A stretch of DNA of 64,000 bases from Branchiostoma floridae (GCF_000003815.2 NC_049986.1:8433847-8497846), one strand, 5' to 3'. Counted from the first letter of the stretch, positions 11,601 to 23,600 are shown. The notes: generated from the sequence alone by a model not told the origin. Numbers and translations are program-made.

Positions 11601-14600
11601 CCTTCTTACAAACGGCAACCTACAATCCACTCAAGGACGGAAAAGCCTGTGTCAAAAGTTGCCTTTAAGAAGTTTAACTTGTAATCCCCTTGCAAATATC
11701 ATCCAGCGAACTGGGACCGGTGGCACGTAGCATTCTTTTCCGTCTTTCAGAAGTAGAGATTTTGTCGCGCAAGCTTATTGAAGAGAACTGAACAAGTTTG
11801 TTTGAAGCCACAAGCAAAGTGTAATCGAGAGCACTAACGCAAATATGTGGCTAAACTTTTCAAGGGAGAGACTGCCAAATTCCCAAGGAGAGCGGAAAAA
11901 TAGAGATAAACATTTCGATCGTGTAAGGCGTAACAACTGTCACAGGGTAAGTGCGCACAATGGCCGCGGTGCCGATGTCCGTCGTTTGTTGTGCTCTGTT
12001 GATGGACACAATACAGCGTGGTCGTGTGTATCTAGGAAAGGGTCGCTAGCGATGAATGGATTACCGGCGCTATCGTCTGACACACCTGAGTAACAAGTGC
12101 AAATAACTATGGGCCAGGTGACTGCCAAAAAAATTCCCCCCTCCCTCAAAAAAGTTGTCTGATCATGACTATTCAAATACAGCCTCAACACCTACTAATA
12201 CTACACTAGTCACCTGAATGTCACATTTTCAATCAAACTTGAAATCTTACACTAAGCAACGATCAGTTTCTCACCCATAGTTTCACCCGTATTAGAATCA
12301 ACCACTATCAACATTTTTCATCAGACAAAATTATACTAATTACAGTGTTTACCTCCTAGCAACCAATGACACGACTTATTGCTATCAGCTGGCAAAATCT
12401 GATTGTTTTGTTGTCTCTAGGGGTAACCCACTTTATCGATCATTTACATATCTTACTGAATAAACATTAAAAATCACCAAGGCTTCACTTAACAAACAGG
12501 TAGCCTTTAGCTGTAACAAAATCTTTTCATCCAACTTCAAATGGTAAAATTTGGCAAATATATACTCATGTCAGTGGGAATGAATGGCCCCTTTGAGAGA
12601 GTGATTTTAAGGTGTGACATAACAAGTAGGGCGTCTGTTACGCTACTTTAACATGTCTTATACACTTCTACCTTAGTACAAACAACATAACGACGTTCAG
12701 TTTAACTTTGTTTTGTTTCCCTTTGGGTGACAGGTTTGTACTAACCATTGACCACAACTTGACAACCTGTCTATTGCATCTCAAGACTACAAAGAGGTCT
12801 CCTTGACAGAAGTCTATGACCAGTTTGACCGACAGAGCACACTGGTTCGATTTCAGCATTAGGTAACAAAAGAAAAACTTTGAATTTATGGTTTCCAAAA
12901 CACATGACAACTGAAATAAAAGGTTGTGATAGCCTAATATAATACCTAATACATTTGCTACGTGGCTTTCACCAGAAGGATTTTTTTCTGATCTAGGAAA
13001 AGACACTAAGGTTAGGATGTCTGAAATCCAGGACACCTTGTTGCCCAGGTAAAAAATAATAATAACTTAAGAAAACACCTGTTAGAGTCTGACTCTTAGT
13101 CCGTGTGTGCTCAAACAATTGACCTCGCCCACACACCGCTCACTATCAAATTCTACTTATCGCAGGTGGCAAACACTCTACATCTGACCTACGAACAAAG
13201 GTTGGGCTATAAACTTGTTTGGTGTATAAACTACGTGCTATAAATGCTGGAAACGGGGGAATGGGCGACGGGTCCTACACTACAGGTAGAAGGGACGGTG
13301 AGATTTTGAAGTTTTTCATCGACTTTCTTGACGAAAATAGCCCGAAAAACTTGGCACTAACCTGGCTTGTTGGATGAAGGACCACAACCCATGGTTCAAA
13401 GTGACTTCCACACCATGTGAGCACGCACTACAATGATTTTAGTAACTCGAGCTGTACGGGGAGAGAGGTGATGTCAAACTGGCATAGGATTCCCCTGGCA
13501 ACGTCAACCACGCCGGGGCAATGTAGACCAGCTGATCTGTGACGTACGTGATTGACTGTGTTTTCATTGGTCGAGGGAACCAGGACATAGGTCATGCGGG
13601 GTCAACAGGTGACGGAATGTTTCATTGGTTCAAGAAACGGGTAGTACAAAATCCTGATTTTCCTTTGATTTTTAGTCTAGAAATCAAATAAGTAAAATAA
13701 ATGGAAAATTTATACGGAACTATTTTGTGCTGACAGCAATATAAAGATAGTAGTATTTGACTCAGAGCATATATGTAACAAAAAAAGAATGTTAAAATAA
13801 CATATACCTACAATATAATGAACTGTTCTAATTTTAATCACAAAGGTTACTAGGGGGCAAAATTGGGACTGAAGCCTCCGCAGCGCCTCTTAGCAAATAA
13901 TGACAGTACTGCAAGTAGATAGTCAAGAAGGACATAGGAAGCCAAGAAGGAAGAAGAAAATTGACACATTTATCTCCTTTCATGGGAGGGTCAAGGAATA
14001 AGAAAATTCACGACATGTGTACGAGACATCACCTGACGTTACAGCGAAAGGGACCAAACACAGGCTGGCGGAAATGTTCTACGAATGAGTCACATCCGGT
14101 AATTTCAGACAAAGCGGACGTATTAAAAGCTTTATGTTGTATCAAGACTCTTCAAAATAGTTCATGCATCAAGTGTGTTGATATGAGAGTGCTTACATTG
14201 TTTGAAATATGGCACACGCCTTTTGGGTCAAATATGAATGCACACATTTCATGTTTTATACATAGGCGGAAAAACAACATCAATTTCAAAGTCACCCAGG
14301 GTCTTTGTCAGTACTTTCGGAGATGTGGCGCTAGTACTTGCTAGTACATACATGTTTTACATTTTTCTTTAGTTCATTTCCTACATGACAATATAAAAAA
14401 GCCTGTATGATTACTAAACAAAACTGGGCTCTAATATAACGCTAGCCGGTATGAAATAATTGCTACTGACAGTCTTATAATGTTCACACAATATAACGTT
14501 ACAACTAAAGGTCATCCAATATATCATGACTCAACTTGACTTACAGCACCCTTGTCTATCGGATAATATCGGGTTCTTTGTCAAAAGCACTCCCTACCAT

Positions 14601-16486
14601 AAAAACGTCAGATGCTTTGTAGGCTGTTCAACGTGTAGCCTTTGGTAGATATTCTTACCTTTATCGTCGTCAACTATTGCAGTATCCCTCAGAAGTCCCT
14701 CAAGGATGTCGTCCAGTTTTTCGCCCATGTAGTCATCTTGAAGCTCATCCTCTGGTTTGTGTGCTGTGGCTACCACGCCGGCTCCCTCTCTGACAGTGTT
14801 GTTGTCATGCTTCCCATCATTTTCCTCTTGTGCAGCCGTGTGTTGATCTTTAACTTCACCTTCGGCGGATGTTGTAGGTTCATGTTTAGCTTGTTCCTCT
14901 CCCTGTTCACTCTGTCCGTCCGGTTCGTTTTTGTCTCTCTCGGTGTCAGTGTAAGTAACATGGGTTAGACTGGGTTCTGCAGGCTCGTTGGGTGCACCGT
15001 CTGTGCTTATCAATTCTTCTGCATTCGTCAAATGGAAGATACACTCCTTCTGTTCATTATCTTCCGATTCCTCCGCAATTACAATATTTTCTTCTTTCTC
15101 TTCGTCTGCTTCCAAGTTATCTGTAGCAACAGAATTATTGGTTGACTGATTCTGTGCAGCGTTTTCTCCTTCGTGTGCGTTAACATTTTCTACTTCCTTC
15201 ATTCCGGTCAAGTCTGATTCTCCAGAACTGGTCGAATGGTTGATTGACTCGTTCGCTTCACTGTCTTCTATTTCTTCCGTATATTCACTCTCTCCTATCT
15301 TTGTTGCGTCTGTTTTTGGTTCTTCTGCGTTCATTTTGTCGGAGGCTGAATGTATCTGTCCGTCCTCGAGCTCCCTCACTTCTTCCTGGCTGACGCTCTT
15401 TCCTTCCATCGCTTTCTCCAAACGCACGGTTGCTTCATTTTCTCCCACTTCTACCTGATCCTGTTTTCTTTGTTCCACTGGGCTTGACACCACTTCGATC
15501 TCAGGAGTCAGTTCGTTTTCTTCGGCCTCAGGCGAATCATTGGCGGACGTAACCTCCGCAGCCAACTCATCTGCAGTACTATCATGTTCCGCATGGTGCG
15601 CCACTACCAGGTCGCGTTGCTCGACGGACACCTGTTGCATAGATTCTGCCGAGGTGTCGAATGCCTGTTGTGTTGATGCCAATGACTGCTCCATATCAAT
15701 GGAAGAGTTCATTTGAACACTTCCTTGGACGTCATCTTTGTAAAAATCCTCTTTATTACTCCTTATTGACGGCATGCTACGTGTTCGTGTTTCGGGTTGG
15801 GTGGCCAAAGGGCGTTCTTGTGGGGTTGGACTGGCAACCGTCTGAGTGGCCTGGTCGACCATAACTGGTCTGAAATAGTTAGAAATTGTTAAACCTAGTG
15901 TACCTCCATCTGTGGAATAATATATATCCGTTGTTTTTAAAAACAGTGTATTTAGGGATATCAATTAAGTCGGCGGGCGGCGTTTTTTAATTGCAATATT
16001 TTCAAAATATTACATTTTGAAAACATCACCCGTGATTTGATATCTCTATAGTTAAATGCCATGTGTTAAGATACAGCGGAGATGGGTAACCCCACGGATA
16101 AAGGTTAACTAGTGTTACTGTGAAACTGAGAGGGAATGCGTTTTTTGTTACCCCGGTTGATGGTACTATTTACATAAGCCGGATATTCTATTGCGTACTT
16201 ATCTTCATGCTGATGTAAGGTATTACCCGGTTCATTGTCAGTGTTTGTTTTTGCAACATAACGTTATACATGGAATACTTTTTTTTCCTAGCACTGTATT
16301 TTTTTAACTATTCGAATTCCCCTGCGTATCGAGATCAACTGAGTGTTCCTCAAAACATACAGTATCTAAAAAGAATGATCCTGACTATTGAAAAATTTCT
16401 CACATTTGTTTCAGGGGGAAGTGAAACGTGATTTAAACGATAGTGCAATATTTATCTTACCGTGACTTGCTCGCTCCGGATCCCAT
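2650..16486 (-). CDS. Myristoylated, acidic Glu/Ala/Pro-rich scaffold-like protein (gravin/MARCKS/BASP1 style)
   Basis: Nine coding exons on the minus strand: 16486-16461, 15869-14659, 9298-9183, 6483-6363, 6121-4724, 4343-4123, 3789-3688, 3360-3102, 2717-2650. All junctions are GT-AG and the phases chain to a TGA, giving 1,173 aa. Exon 1 encodes MGSGASKSR, a classic N-myristoylation motif (Gly2, Ser6). Exon 2 (about 403 aa) is Glu-rich and low-complexity and ends in an amphipathic stretch (residues 392-408, LDDILEGLLRDTAIV). Exon 5 carries another such helix near 676-690 (EKIEQMIEHIM), Lys/Ser repeats (753-770) and a basic Ser-rich stretch near 799-829 (FQRILSKLSLKRSASS) like a MARCKS effector domain. 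Exons 6 and 8 encode Pro-Glu-Ala repeats. No enzyme domain is visible. The likely role is a membrane/cytoskeleton-associated scaffold. This is inferred from architecture and not from clear homology. A SINE lies in the 3' UTR. Candidate poly(A) signals (AATAAA on minus) occur near 1014 and 1494, but I cannot choose between them. Confidence 0.85.
3110..3350 (-). repeat. Degenerate coding repeat in exon 8 of the acidic gene
   Basis: Short units built on gcaggtgcctc (plus strand) encode EAPAAEAPAEE-type repeats on the minus strand. The plus and other minus frames are also open only because of the repeat, so they should not be read as genes. Confidence 0.75.
4183..4330 (-). repeat. Coding 21-bp minisatellite in exon 6 of the acidic gene
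   Basis: A 21-bp unit (on plus: ggttctggggcagtttcagc plus one base) repeats about six times almost without change. On the minus strand it encodes the heptad APEPAET. The near identity of the copies suggests recent expansion, so copy number is probably variable between individuals. Confidence 0.85.
6548..6745 (-). pseudogene. Decayed copies of the exon 5 ANQ coding repeat in intron 3
   Basis: Three tandem units of about 66-68 bp match the part of exon 5 at 5735-5845 that encodes EVANQEEDREVEPANQKEL-like repeats. Translated on minus in the matching frame they give PANQKEPVGVEIANQEGG and PANQIEPFEDEVAIQ, but they are broken by a TGA, a TAA and a one-base deletion. No good splice sites frame them. 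They look like relics of a once larger coding repeat or of an exon lost to the intron. Confidence 0.65.
8700..8972 (-). mobile_element. tRNA-derived SINE, second copy
   Basis: On the minus strand, A-box-like ggtctcgtggtcagttg and B-box-like gggtttgaatccc precede a body sharing taaagaacccatcacgctt and gaaaagagtaaggg with the SINE at 2284-2606. It lies in intron 3 of the acidic gene. Confidence 0.6.
9020..9161. mobile_element. 142-bp hAT MITE with perfect 8-bp target duplication
   Basis: Terminal inverted repeats cagggctctagccagc open and close the element, and the flanking 8-mers cccctgac (9012-9019 and 9162-9169) are identical. The internal copies of ttccgtcaattgacgg form further palindromes. 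It inserted 21 bp from the 3' edge of exon 3 (9183), just past the splice donor. Confidence 0.85.
9410..9640. repeat. Two-copy tandem duplication, about 125 bp unit
   Basis: The string catgtttgagagtcctatca and its downstream neighbourhood occur at about 9425 and again at about 9547, with moderate divergence. It is non-coding and lies in intron 2 of the acidic gene. Confidence 0.6.
9641..13361. other. Intron 2 of the acidic gene, mostly featureless
   Basis: No coding exon with good splice sites was found. A two-copy tandem duplication of about 115 bp sits near 10940-11160 (gaattgttgcaaaccaaaa in both copies). Short ORFs here lack splice context or family resemblance. Confidence 0.5.
13362..13392 (-). 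CDS. Probable alternative first exon (MGCGPSSNKP) of the acidic protein gene
   Basis: On the minus strand an ATG at 13392 opens a 10-codon exon, MGCGPSSNKP, followed by a GT donor (gttagt) after one base of the next codon. This phase (1) is exactly what exon 3 of the acidic gene (9298-9183) accepts. Splicing here would skip exons 1 and 2 and give a 771-aa isoform. The motif has Gly2 for myristoylation, Cys3 for palmitoylation and Ser6. The exon and its flanks resemble the first exon of the CAP gene at 31788-31758, which has the same 31-nt length, the same phase and the same first nine bases. Alternatively it is a dead copy of that exon. No transcript evidence is available here. Confidence 0.5.
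15894..16113. mobile_element. Foldback MITE, family A (cctttattc/ggggttacc ends), copy 1
   Basis: The arms read ctagt..acct..at..gtgg..tatatccgttg at the left and, inverted, cagcggagatgggtaacccc..ataaaggttaactagt at the right, with tttagggatatcaa..gtcg as subterminal sequence. Related copies lie at 27977-28180, 37446-37612 and 46137-46371. Its edge is about 24 nt upstream of the acceptor of exon 2 of the acidic gene. Confidence 0.65.
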
Positions 16487-16540
16487 GGCGATCACTGTTG
16501 TAAGCAAGACAGGCCTTCCTCAAATGTCTCCAAGCGTCGA

Positions 16541-16757
16541 AAAGACAAGCGCCAGCGTCTAAAACGTGTCCAAAATGAACGTCTTCTTCTAGAAATCTAC
16601 TGAGTTTCTGTGCAGGGCTCTATGTATGTATCCCTCAATAACGTCTCCCTCACGAAGAAAAGACAGGCGTGTCAGTGTCAGAAAAACGTGTCCAAAACGA
16701 ACTTATTCTTCTAGTAATCTATTTAGATTCTGTACAGGGCTCTATGTATGCCTCCGG
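16541..16757. repeat. Tandem duplication just upstream of the acidic gene start
   Basis: Two ~95-bp units (16541-16633 and 16658-16757) share aacgtgtccaaaa, ttcttctag and cagggctctatgtatg. They lie 55-270 bp upstream of the ATG at 16486, so they probably make up its 5' UTR or promoter. Confidence 0.65.
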
Positions 16758-16794
16758 TATGAACAACAGACAATGTCTGCCGTATAAAGCTAAC

Positions 16795-17235
16795 AATGAT
16801 AGCCAATGATACGCTACCCATTTTGTGCGCTACCTCTTTTGCTGTCTGTTATAAAGCTCTTGTGATGCTTTGAAAGACCACTAATCTCCGTTACCAACGA
16901 CAAATTATACGAGTTGATCTGTGTTGCTACCCTCAGCGCGTTGGTATGATCAAATGTCTCAATGGGCCACCGATTGGCCGATACACATTACTAGATATTT
17001 ATAGTCTATTTTTTTTACGAAAGAAAGCAGTTTTATGTGTCCAAAACGTAGATTAATTTCATACAAGATTTAATCCACATTTGACAGAAGACCAAAAGGA
17101 AATTATGTGTACCCCGAGTTGTATTTCATGATTATTAGTTGATGATGCAATGTAGCATTATTATAGCCAATGATATGTCACCCAATTCGTGCGCTACCTC
17201 TTTTGTTGTCTCTTGTGATGCTTTAAAATATGAAA
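16795..17235. repeat. Pair of ~75-bp direct repeats between the divergent genes
   Basis: The block gccaatgata..c.accca.tt.gtgcgctacctctttt and tcttgtgatgcttt occurs at 16798-16876 and 17164-17225. The stretch lies between the divergently transcribed acidic-protein and esterase genes. Confidence 0.6.
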
Positions 17236-17660
17236 ATACATGTATGCTAATCAACGCACTCGATGTACTGTTTGCTATTGTTAGTACTGCGTGTACCATA
17301 CTAGCTGTATGGGCGTTACCATGTTTGTCTAAATAGATGAGTTATGTACTGTCAAGCTTAGATTAATTAGGTCAAATCATGTCCTAGTACAATATTTGTA
17401 CAGGGGTAATGCTTTCATGAAATATTAGAAAACAGTACGTATTGGACAGAGTTGACATACATGTTTGTAGCCCCATACAGACGAAGGGAAATTCGAAAAA
17501 AATGCACAACGCATCATAATTCATGGGTTAATGATTCATGTTTCAAATTCCAAAGTCCAAGACGACTTCTCGTCAGTGCTATAAAGTTACCAAACCAATA
17601 TACGATAGTCGTTAGTGGACTTTTATTCTACCTGTTTTGAAGAGAGACAGGTGTTAGACC

Positions 17661-20600
17661 ATGTCAGTGTATGTCAGCACGCTATTGAGGTGGTCTGTGT
17701 TACAGATTCTGTTGGTCATTTGCTGTATGGTCAGTGATGGTCAAGCTGTAGACGTTTCCACAGCCCTTGGTCCGATCCGAGGGTTCGCCACGACAATGGA
17801 CGACGGGACCGTCCTAAACACTTTCCTCGGTGTGCCCTTCGCAGCACCCCCGACGGGAAACCTGAGGTTCCGCCCTCCTCAGCCGCACCAGTGTTGGACC
17901 GATGTCTACGATGCCACAAGGTTCGGACCAGCATGTCTGCAGTACCCAAGGAGCGCTACAACGTCAGTGATTCCTTACGACCCCAGTCTTGACGACATCA
18001 ATGTTTCCGAAGATTGTTTGAACTTGAACGTGTATGGTCCGCAGGTATTATATATCTTTTTTTTTCAGTTTATCAATTCTTCATTCAAGAAGACTTGCAA
18101 TTCAGTTCAAATGAACACAAAAGTACATGCATATTGAAAACATATAAACCACATAAAAGCTAAGACAGCAAGTTCAGTCTGTACATGATAGGTTATTGCT
18201 ATATAGTTATGCTGTTCACAGACACTCAAACAAACAGACAGACATCGAAGATGATAATCATTTGCATCGATGAAGACATGTACAACATTTGACAAACGAC
18301 CACACAGGAAATCTTGTTGGGGTGACGTCAGAATTAACGCAGACCCCTAGAGCCCCAAATAAAAACAAGGCAAAACCTTTCTTGGTGGGATTTTATGTGA
18401 AATGTGAACATTTTTGGCCATGGAGTGGCTGCAGTAGGAAAGATCCAGTACTTGTTGACTCCATTGTAAAAAAAATAACCCTTGTCCACCTCTGTGGTTT
18501 TCGCACCCCCTGAGATAGTGGTGTCATCGCCAGATAGTTGTTTTAAGACTAAGGCCACAGCAAATAAATTTTATGGATGACATCAGCGCGCGCATTAATT
18601 TTCGCCTGATTTCAGAATAAACAAGAGTTCGTAGACCTCAGGCCTGCATGAAATGTATTGGGTGTCTGTAGACCTATTGTGTATTTTTTTCCTTTTTGTC
18701 CGTGGTTGCGTGGTTGGAAAAGTGAGATTTTTACCGTGTTAGTTGTGCACCATGCAAAAGTCTGAAATTCCATTTTCGGAATGTGTAAGTTTGGGCATGG
18801 ATGAACATTACTTATTTTGGATTTCTTAAGCATGTAACCAACCACAGTACCTTGAAGTTGTTGAGACGACTTTTCCTACCTTTTTTTGTCTCAGATGGCC
18901 CTTGTAGTTATTCTGTCACATATGATATATTCAGTACTGATATCTTCCTATTTCAATGTACTGACCTAATGCAGCTGCTAAATCTCCGTAGTGTGGCAAT
19001 GATATTCATTAAAGATTTATTTCTGGAGTGCTATAACACTTGACACTGGAAGGTTATTTGCATAATTTGACCAATTAAGTTTTTACAGTAGTTCCATAGA
19101 CAACATGAATAGTGGTAGCCCCCATCCAGCAGCAACAGTTAGTCCCCAGGGTGGTATGATATTTTTATTCAATCCATCCAACTAAAGCCTAAATTTCTTG
19201 AAGTACCTAAGCCAAATTTAACAGCAAAATTTACTATTCAAAATGTCCTTGTCATTCCCATTCATAGATGGCAAGCTGCTGGCAACTTTAAAAAGTTCAG
19301 AAAGCTGTTGTAGTCAGAGTAAACACCCAGCAAACAACCCCCAAAATCAATGAGCAGTTGCTTAGAGAGGGAAAACAATTTCATCATATTTTTGCAGTGA
19401 CAAAATGCAACAAACGATATACCAAATTTAAAACAGAACAAAGCTTCTACCACTTAACCCTGTATGTACTATAGATTAAGCAGGCCCAAAAATCAAGCGA
19501 ACATGACTAGTCCCAAACTACAAATTACCTGCATACAATACGGAAATGGCATCCCCAAAGAAACAACAAGAAACACAGGAAGATAATATACATACCTTTC
19601 TCTTACACTCAAGCTCTATACATTTCTCCTCCACTTTAGAAAGTTGTATCTTCTTCTGATCAAACAGTTTCGTCAAACAGGGTAAAGGAACTTGTACCAG
19701 AACTTTAAACTCAGTACTACACAGCTCTCAAAACACCACAAAGACTAAGAAGCAAACTCAAATTGTACCTAACAGCAACAGATACTAGTACAAACTGAAA
19801 TGAACTAGTATGTATCATCTGGCTGGAAACAGTACTGTTGATACAAAGTAACCTGATACATTGAAGGTGGCTGAAGCCAGTGCAAAAACAGATGACGCTT
19901 CTACACGTAAGCTTAAAGACCTATCAATCAACCCAAACCCAAGGTCACCTGTTTTTACAACCAAGCAGATAATGGGGGGGATGCCCCAACCACACAAAAA
20001 CAGGGTCAACCTACAGTATCAAGTTCAAGCACTAGGAGGCCCAAAATCAAACCTGACCACCAGGACACCAGCAACAACCCACGCAACAAATAGCAACACG
20101 ATGGCACCTTGCGTTCCAGAGATACAGCGCACGCGCAGTGCACGCACAAAAGGTAACCTGGAATGTCAAGTTCAAGCACCAAGGGCGCCAAAATCAAAAT
20201 TGAGAATTATTCAGCCACCGCCAACACATGTGCCAAATATCATCGCGCCTGCACCAACCGTTCAGAAGATATAACTCCGGAAATACCCCACCTGAACACA
20301 AAATTCGACCTGCCGTGTCAAGTTCAAACGCGACAAGGCCCAAATTCAATCCTAGGCAACAAGCAACAGCCCCCCACCCATGCACCAAAAATCGTTGCAA
20401 TGGCGCGTATCGTTCCGGACACACAGTGCCAAAAGTGCCCAAAAAACACAAAAAATGCCACATTCAATGTCAAGTTCAAGCGCCAGGACGCCCAAAATCA
20501 AACCTGAATGTCAGGCTACCACCCCCAACCCACGTACTAAAAATCGTCGTGCTCGCACCATCCGTTCTTGAGATACAGCGCCCTAAATCTCCAGCTTGCA

Positions 20601-23600
20601 AAAGTTCCCACGCCCGTGAAAACCATACCTGCATACATGCAGGTAAAAACAAAAATTTTCTACTTCTGCAGGGATGGTCAACATGACGATAAAGTACCAA
20701 AATGAGCAAATATATTGTGTTGAAGCCTAATAATTGTACTTGTAGAAGTGACACTTGCGAGGTACCCAGGACTGTAGTTGTAAAAATGAAACTTATTTGA
20801 TAGTTGTAAAAGTGACACCAATATTGAAGCCATGAGTGTAGTTACCAACTTTGTTGATGATGCCAGTCTACCACACTAGTGTCACTTTTACTACACCAGC
20901 ACACGTCTTAAATACAGGAATGAATGCCTTGTTGGCTCTGATACCATGTTTTGTCCCTTAAATTCTTTTTACGTATACAAGAATCATCACAACTTTATAA
21001 AGCCATCTTGTTTTTTTCACCCGTCTTGTTTTTTTTTTCGCCCTATCGCACTATTTTTGCAGTCTGCAGAGGATGTCATCCATAAAATTTACTTGCTGTG
21101 GCCTAAAGGACCAAACCAAAGGCTCTGATTAGGGCGTGTATCTAAAGACTAGCCGTATTGAAATTCTTGCAAATGAATTTGATGAGACTGGACACAGTAG
21201 GCTATCGTTTGAGGGTAATAAGTTTGTACGGCTTGAACTTTTTATTCTTGAGATAATTGCATGTTTGTTTTCTCAATTCTCCCATTGGATTAGATGTATT
21301 ACTGGGGAAAAGTCTAATTCTGACGTCACCCCTGTTTTTCTCCAGGTGTCGGGCAGTGATCCCTTACTTCCCGTCATGCTCTACTTTCATGGAGGTGCAC
21401 ACGTTGCTGGAGCCAACAAGAGGCAAGACGGGAGTTTACTGGCACAGAAAGGAGTCATCGTGGTCATCACCAACTATCGCCTTGGAGCGCTAGGTCAAAG
21501 CTACTGTACCTCAACATAGCATCAATTTTGAGAAGGAAATGTCTCGTAATACATAATGAAAAGTTCAACAAGTAAATACTTAACTATACCTTATAAACTT
21601 CTACAAGAGTTCGGAGACCTCATACCTCCATGAAATATCATGATTATGCAAATGACTTTAACATTTGCATAATCTATGCTTGGTTATGTACACCTTTAAC
21701 TAACTTACACAGGTCACAATGTTGACGATCCAATCATTTACGACATGTATTTAATTAGATGCATTAGGACACTTTCACATTAAGTATACAAATTAGGGAC
21801 TTATTTGCATAATAGGTATCTGCTAACCTTCCACCTGCCACAAACCACATACATGTATATTACATGTATTTGAGTTCTATAATGGAAAACACTATAAATA
21901 TAGATTTTCCCGGCGGTGTTGGCCAAGCCACGAATATAGACTGGATTCCAGGTTATTTGCAGCTGCAATATTTCTTCAAATCTCTTTTTTTTACATTTCT
22001 CACATCGTTTTGTGTATATTATCCTGTCAACACTGTAGGATTTTTCAGCACCGGAGATTCCAGCGCTCCAGGAAACTACGGGCTGTTGGACCAACTGGAA
22101 GCCATGAAGTGGGTTCGTGAGAACATCTGGGCATTCGGTGGCAGCCCCGATCGGGTGACCATATTTGGTGAAAGTTCAGGGGCAGCAAGCACCTCTCTGC
22201 ACCTGTTGTCTCCGCTCAGTAGAGGTAATTTTTGGCGACGCCTCAAATGTGGAGGCATTCTTTATGGGGGGTGGGGGGGGGGGGGGGGGGTAAGTTGGAA
22301 GAATTACAAGAACCTGGTGTTTTACAGGTATACCAGTGTGTATGTGAATATTGTATTTATTGTGACCTATTGAGGTCACTCACCAAAGTTGATAACTGTC
22401 GATGCTGTGATTTATGTTCCATTTCTGCCTGAGTTTCTTGTTTTACATTGCAATGGTATACTGTCTTTAAAGTCTCACTGTACAAAGCTTCTTCAAACTT
22501 TATTTCATATTGCATTCATTTTAAATAGTTATCAAATACTTGCAGGATATAATTCCGGACAGAACGATTGGATCGTATGTTTCATCTGGTAAGTATGTCA
22601 AACTCATGAACATTGAACAAATTCTTAAACAGCCATGACCTCCATTTGCCATGTTCCAGGCTATTTTCTTCAGGCCATCCTACAGAGCGGCGCCTCTACC
22701 AGCCCGTGGGCCGTCCTACTGCCGGAGTACGAGCCTCAGAAGTACACAGACGAACTGGCCAAGCAGATGGACTGTAGTACGCAGGTCTGTGTAATATGCA
22801 GTTCTATTGGTTGTTGGCAGTTACGTGTACTACACCCTACAACTATTTCATACTTTCTTGAACTAATTTACCTGTAATATTCAACACACAAAAATTGGAC
22901 TCACCCAAATTTTCGACTGAACAGCAACAGTCTTTGTCAAGGAATGAACAATCCACTACTGCCGCGTCACGTTACGCAGATAGAACACGTGACTCAGTGA
23001 GCAGTGGATCATAGGAGAATATTACAGTTAAATTAGTTCAAGAATCTTAGTGATTAGTTCTAACAACACAGATGAAACTTCAAGTTCATACTTTTTTGTG
23101 TGTGTGGATTAAAGCTGTGTGGGAAGATATTAGGTGAGAAAGAAACGAGGCGTCGCTAAAAATCACCGATTTTGACAACTTTAAGTCTTTTGCCAAAGTC
23201 ATGGCAATCATGGCAAGTGGACATCAACATCAGCAGTGTCAATACCACGGAAGAAGCAGAACACAGTAGACTACGTACTACCGCTACTACTTCTACTACT
23301 TCTGTTCTTGTAATTTTTCAGTCAACACAGGAATTGGTGGATTGTCTAAGAGAGAAGACAACAGAAGAGGTATCCAGCGCAGATGTTGGCGTAAGGCTTG
23401 TCTAATTTGTCTCTCTTTGTCTTCTTACACATAACGCATGCCTTGTTCCGTTTAATGCATGATAATATCAACGTTTATGTATAAAAATACGCATTCCTTT
23501 CTGGGGCGTAGTTTTCTTTGTTGAAATGTAGGTTTTCCAAAGTAATGCCATTAGACAAATAGTATAATGATCAATGCCTTAAAAAATACTGGATCGCATA

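Noticed and set aside
12668-13036. 122-codon minus ORF in intron 2 of the acidic gene
   Set aside because: No splice sites in a usable phase and no recognisable domain.
19861-20686. Overlapping plus-strand frames of 110-150 codons
   Set aside because: They lie in the ~150-bp tandem repeat inside esterase intron 1; no splice or family support.
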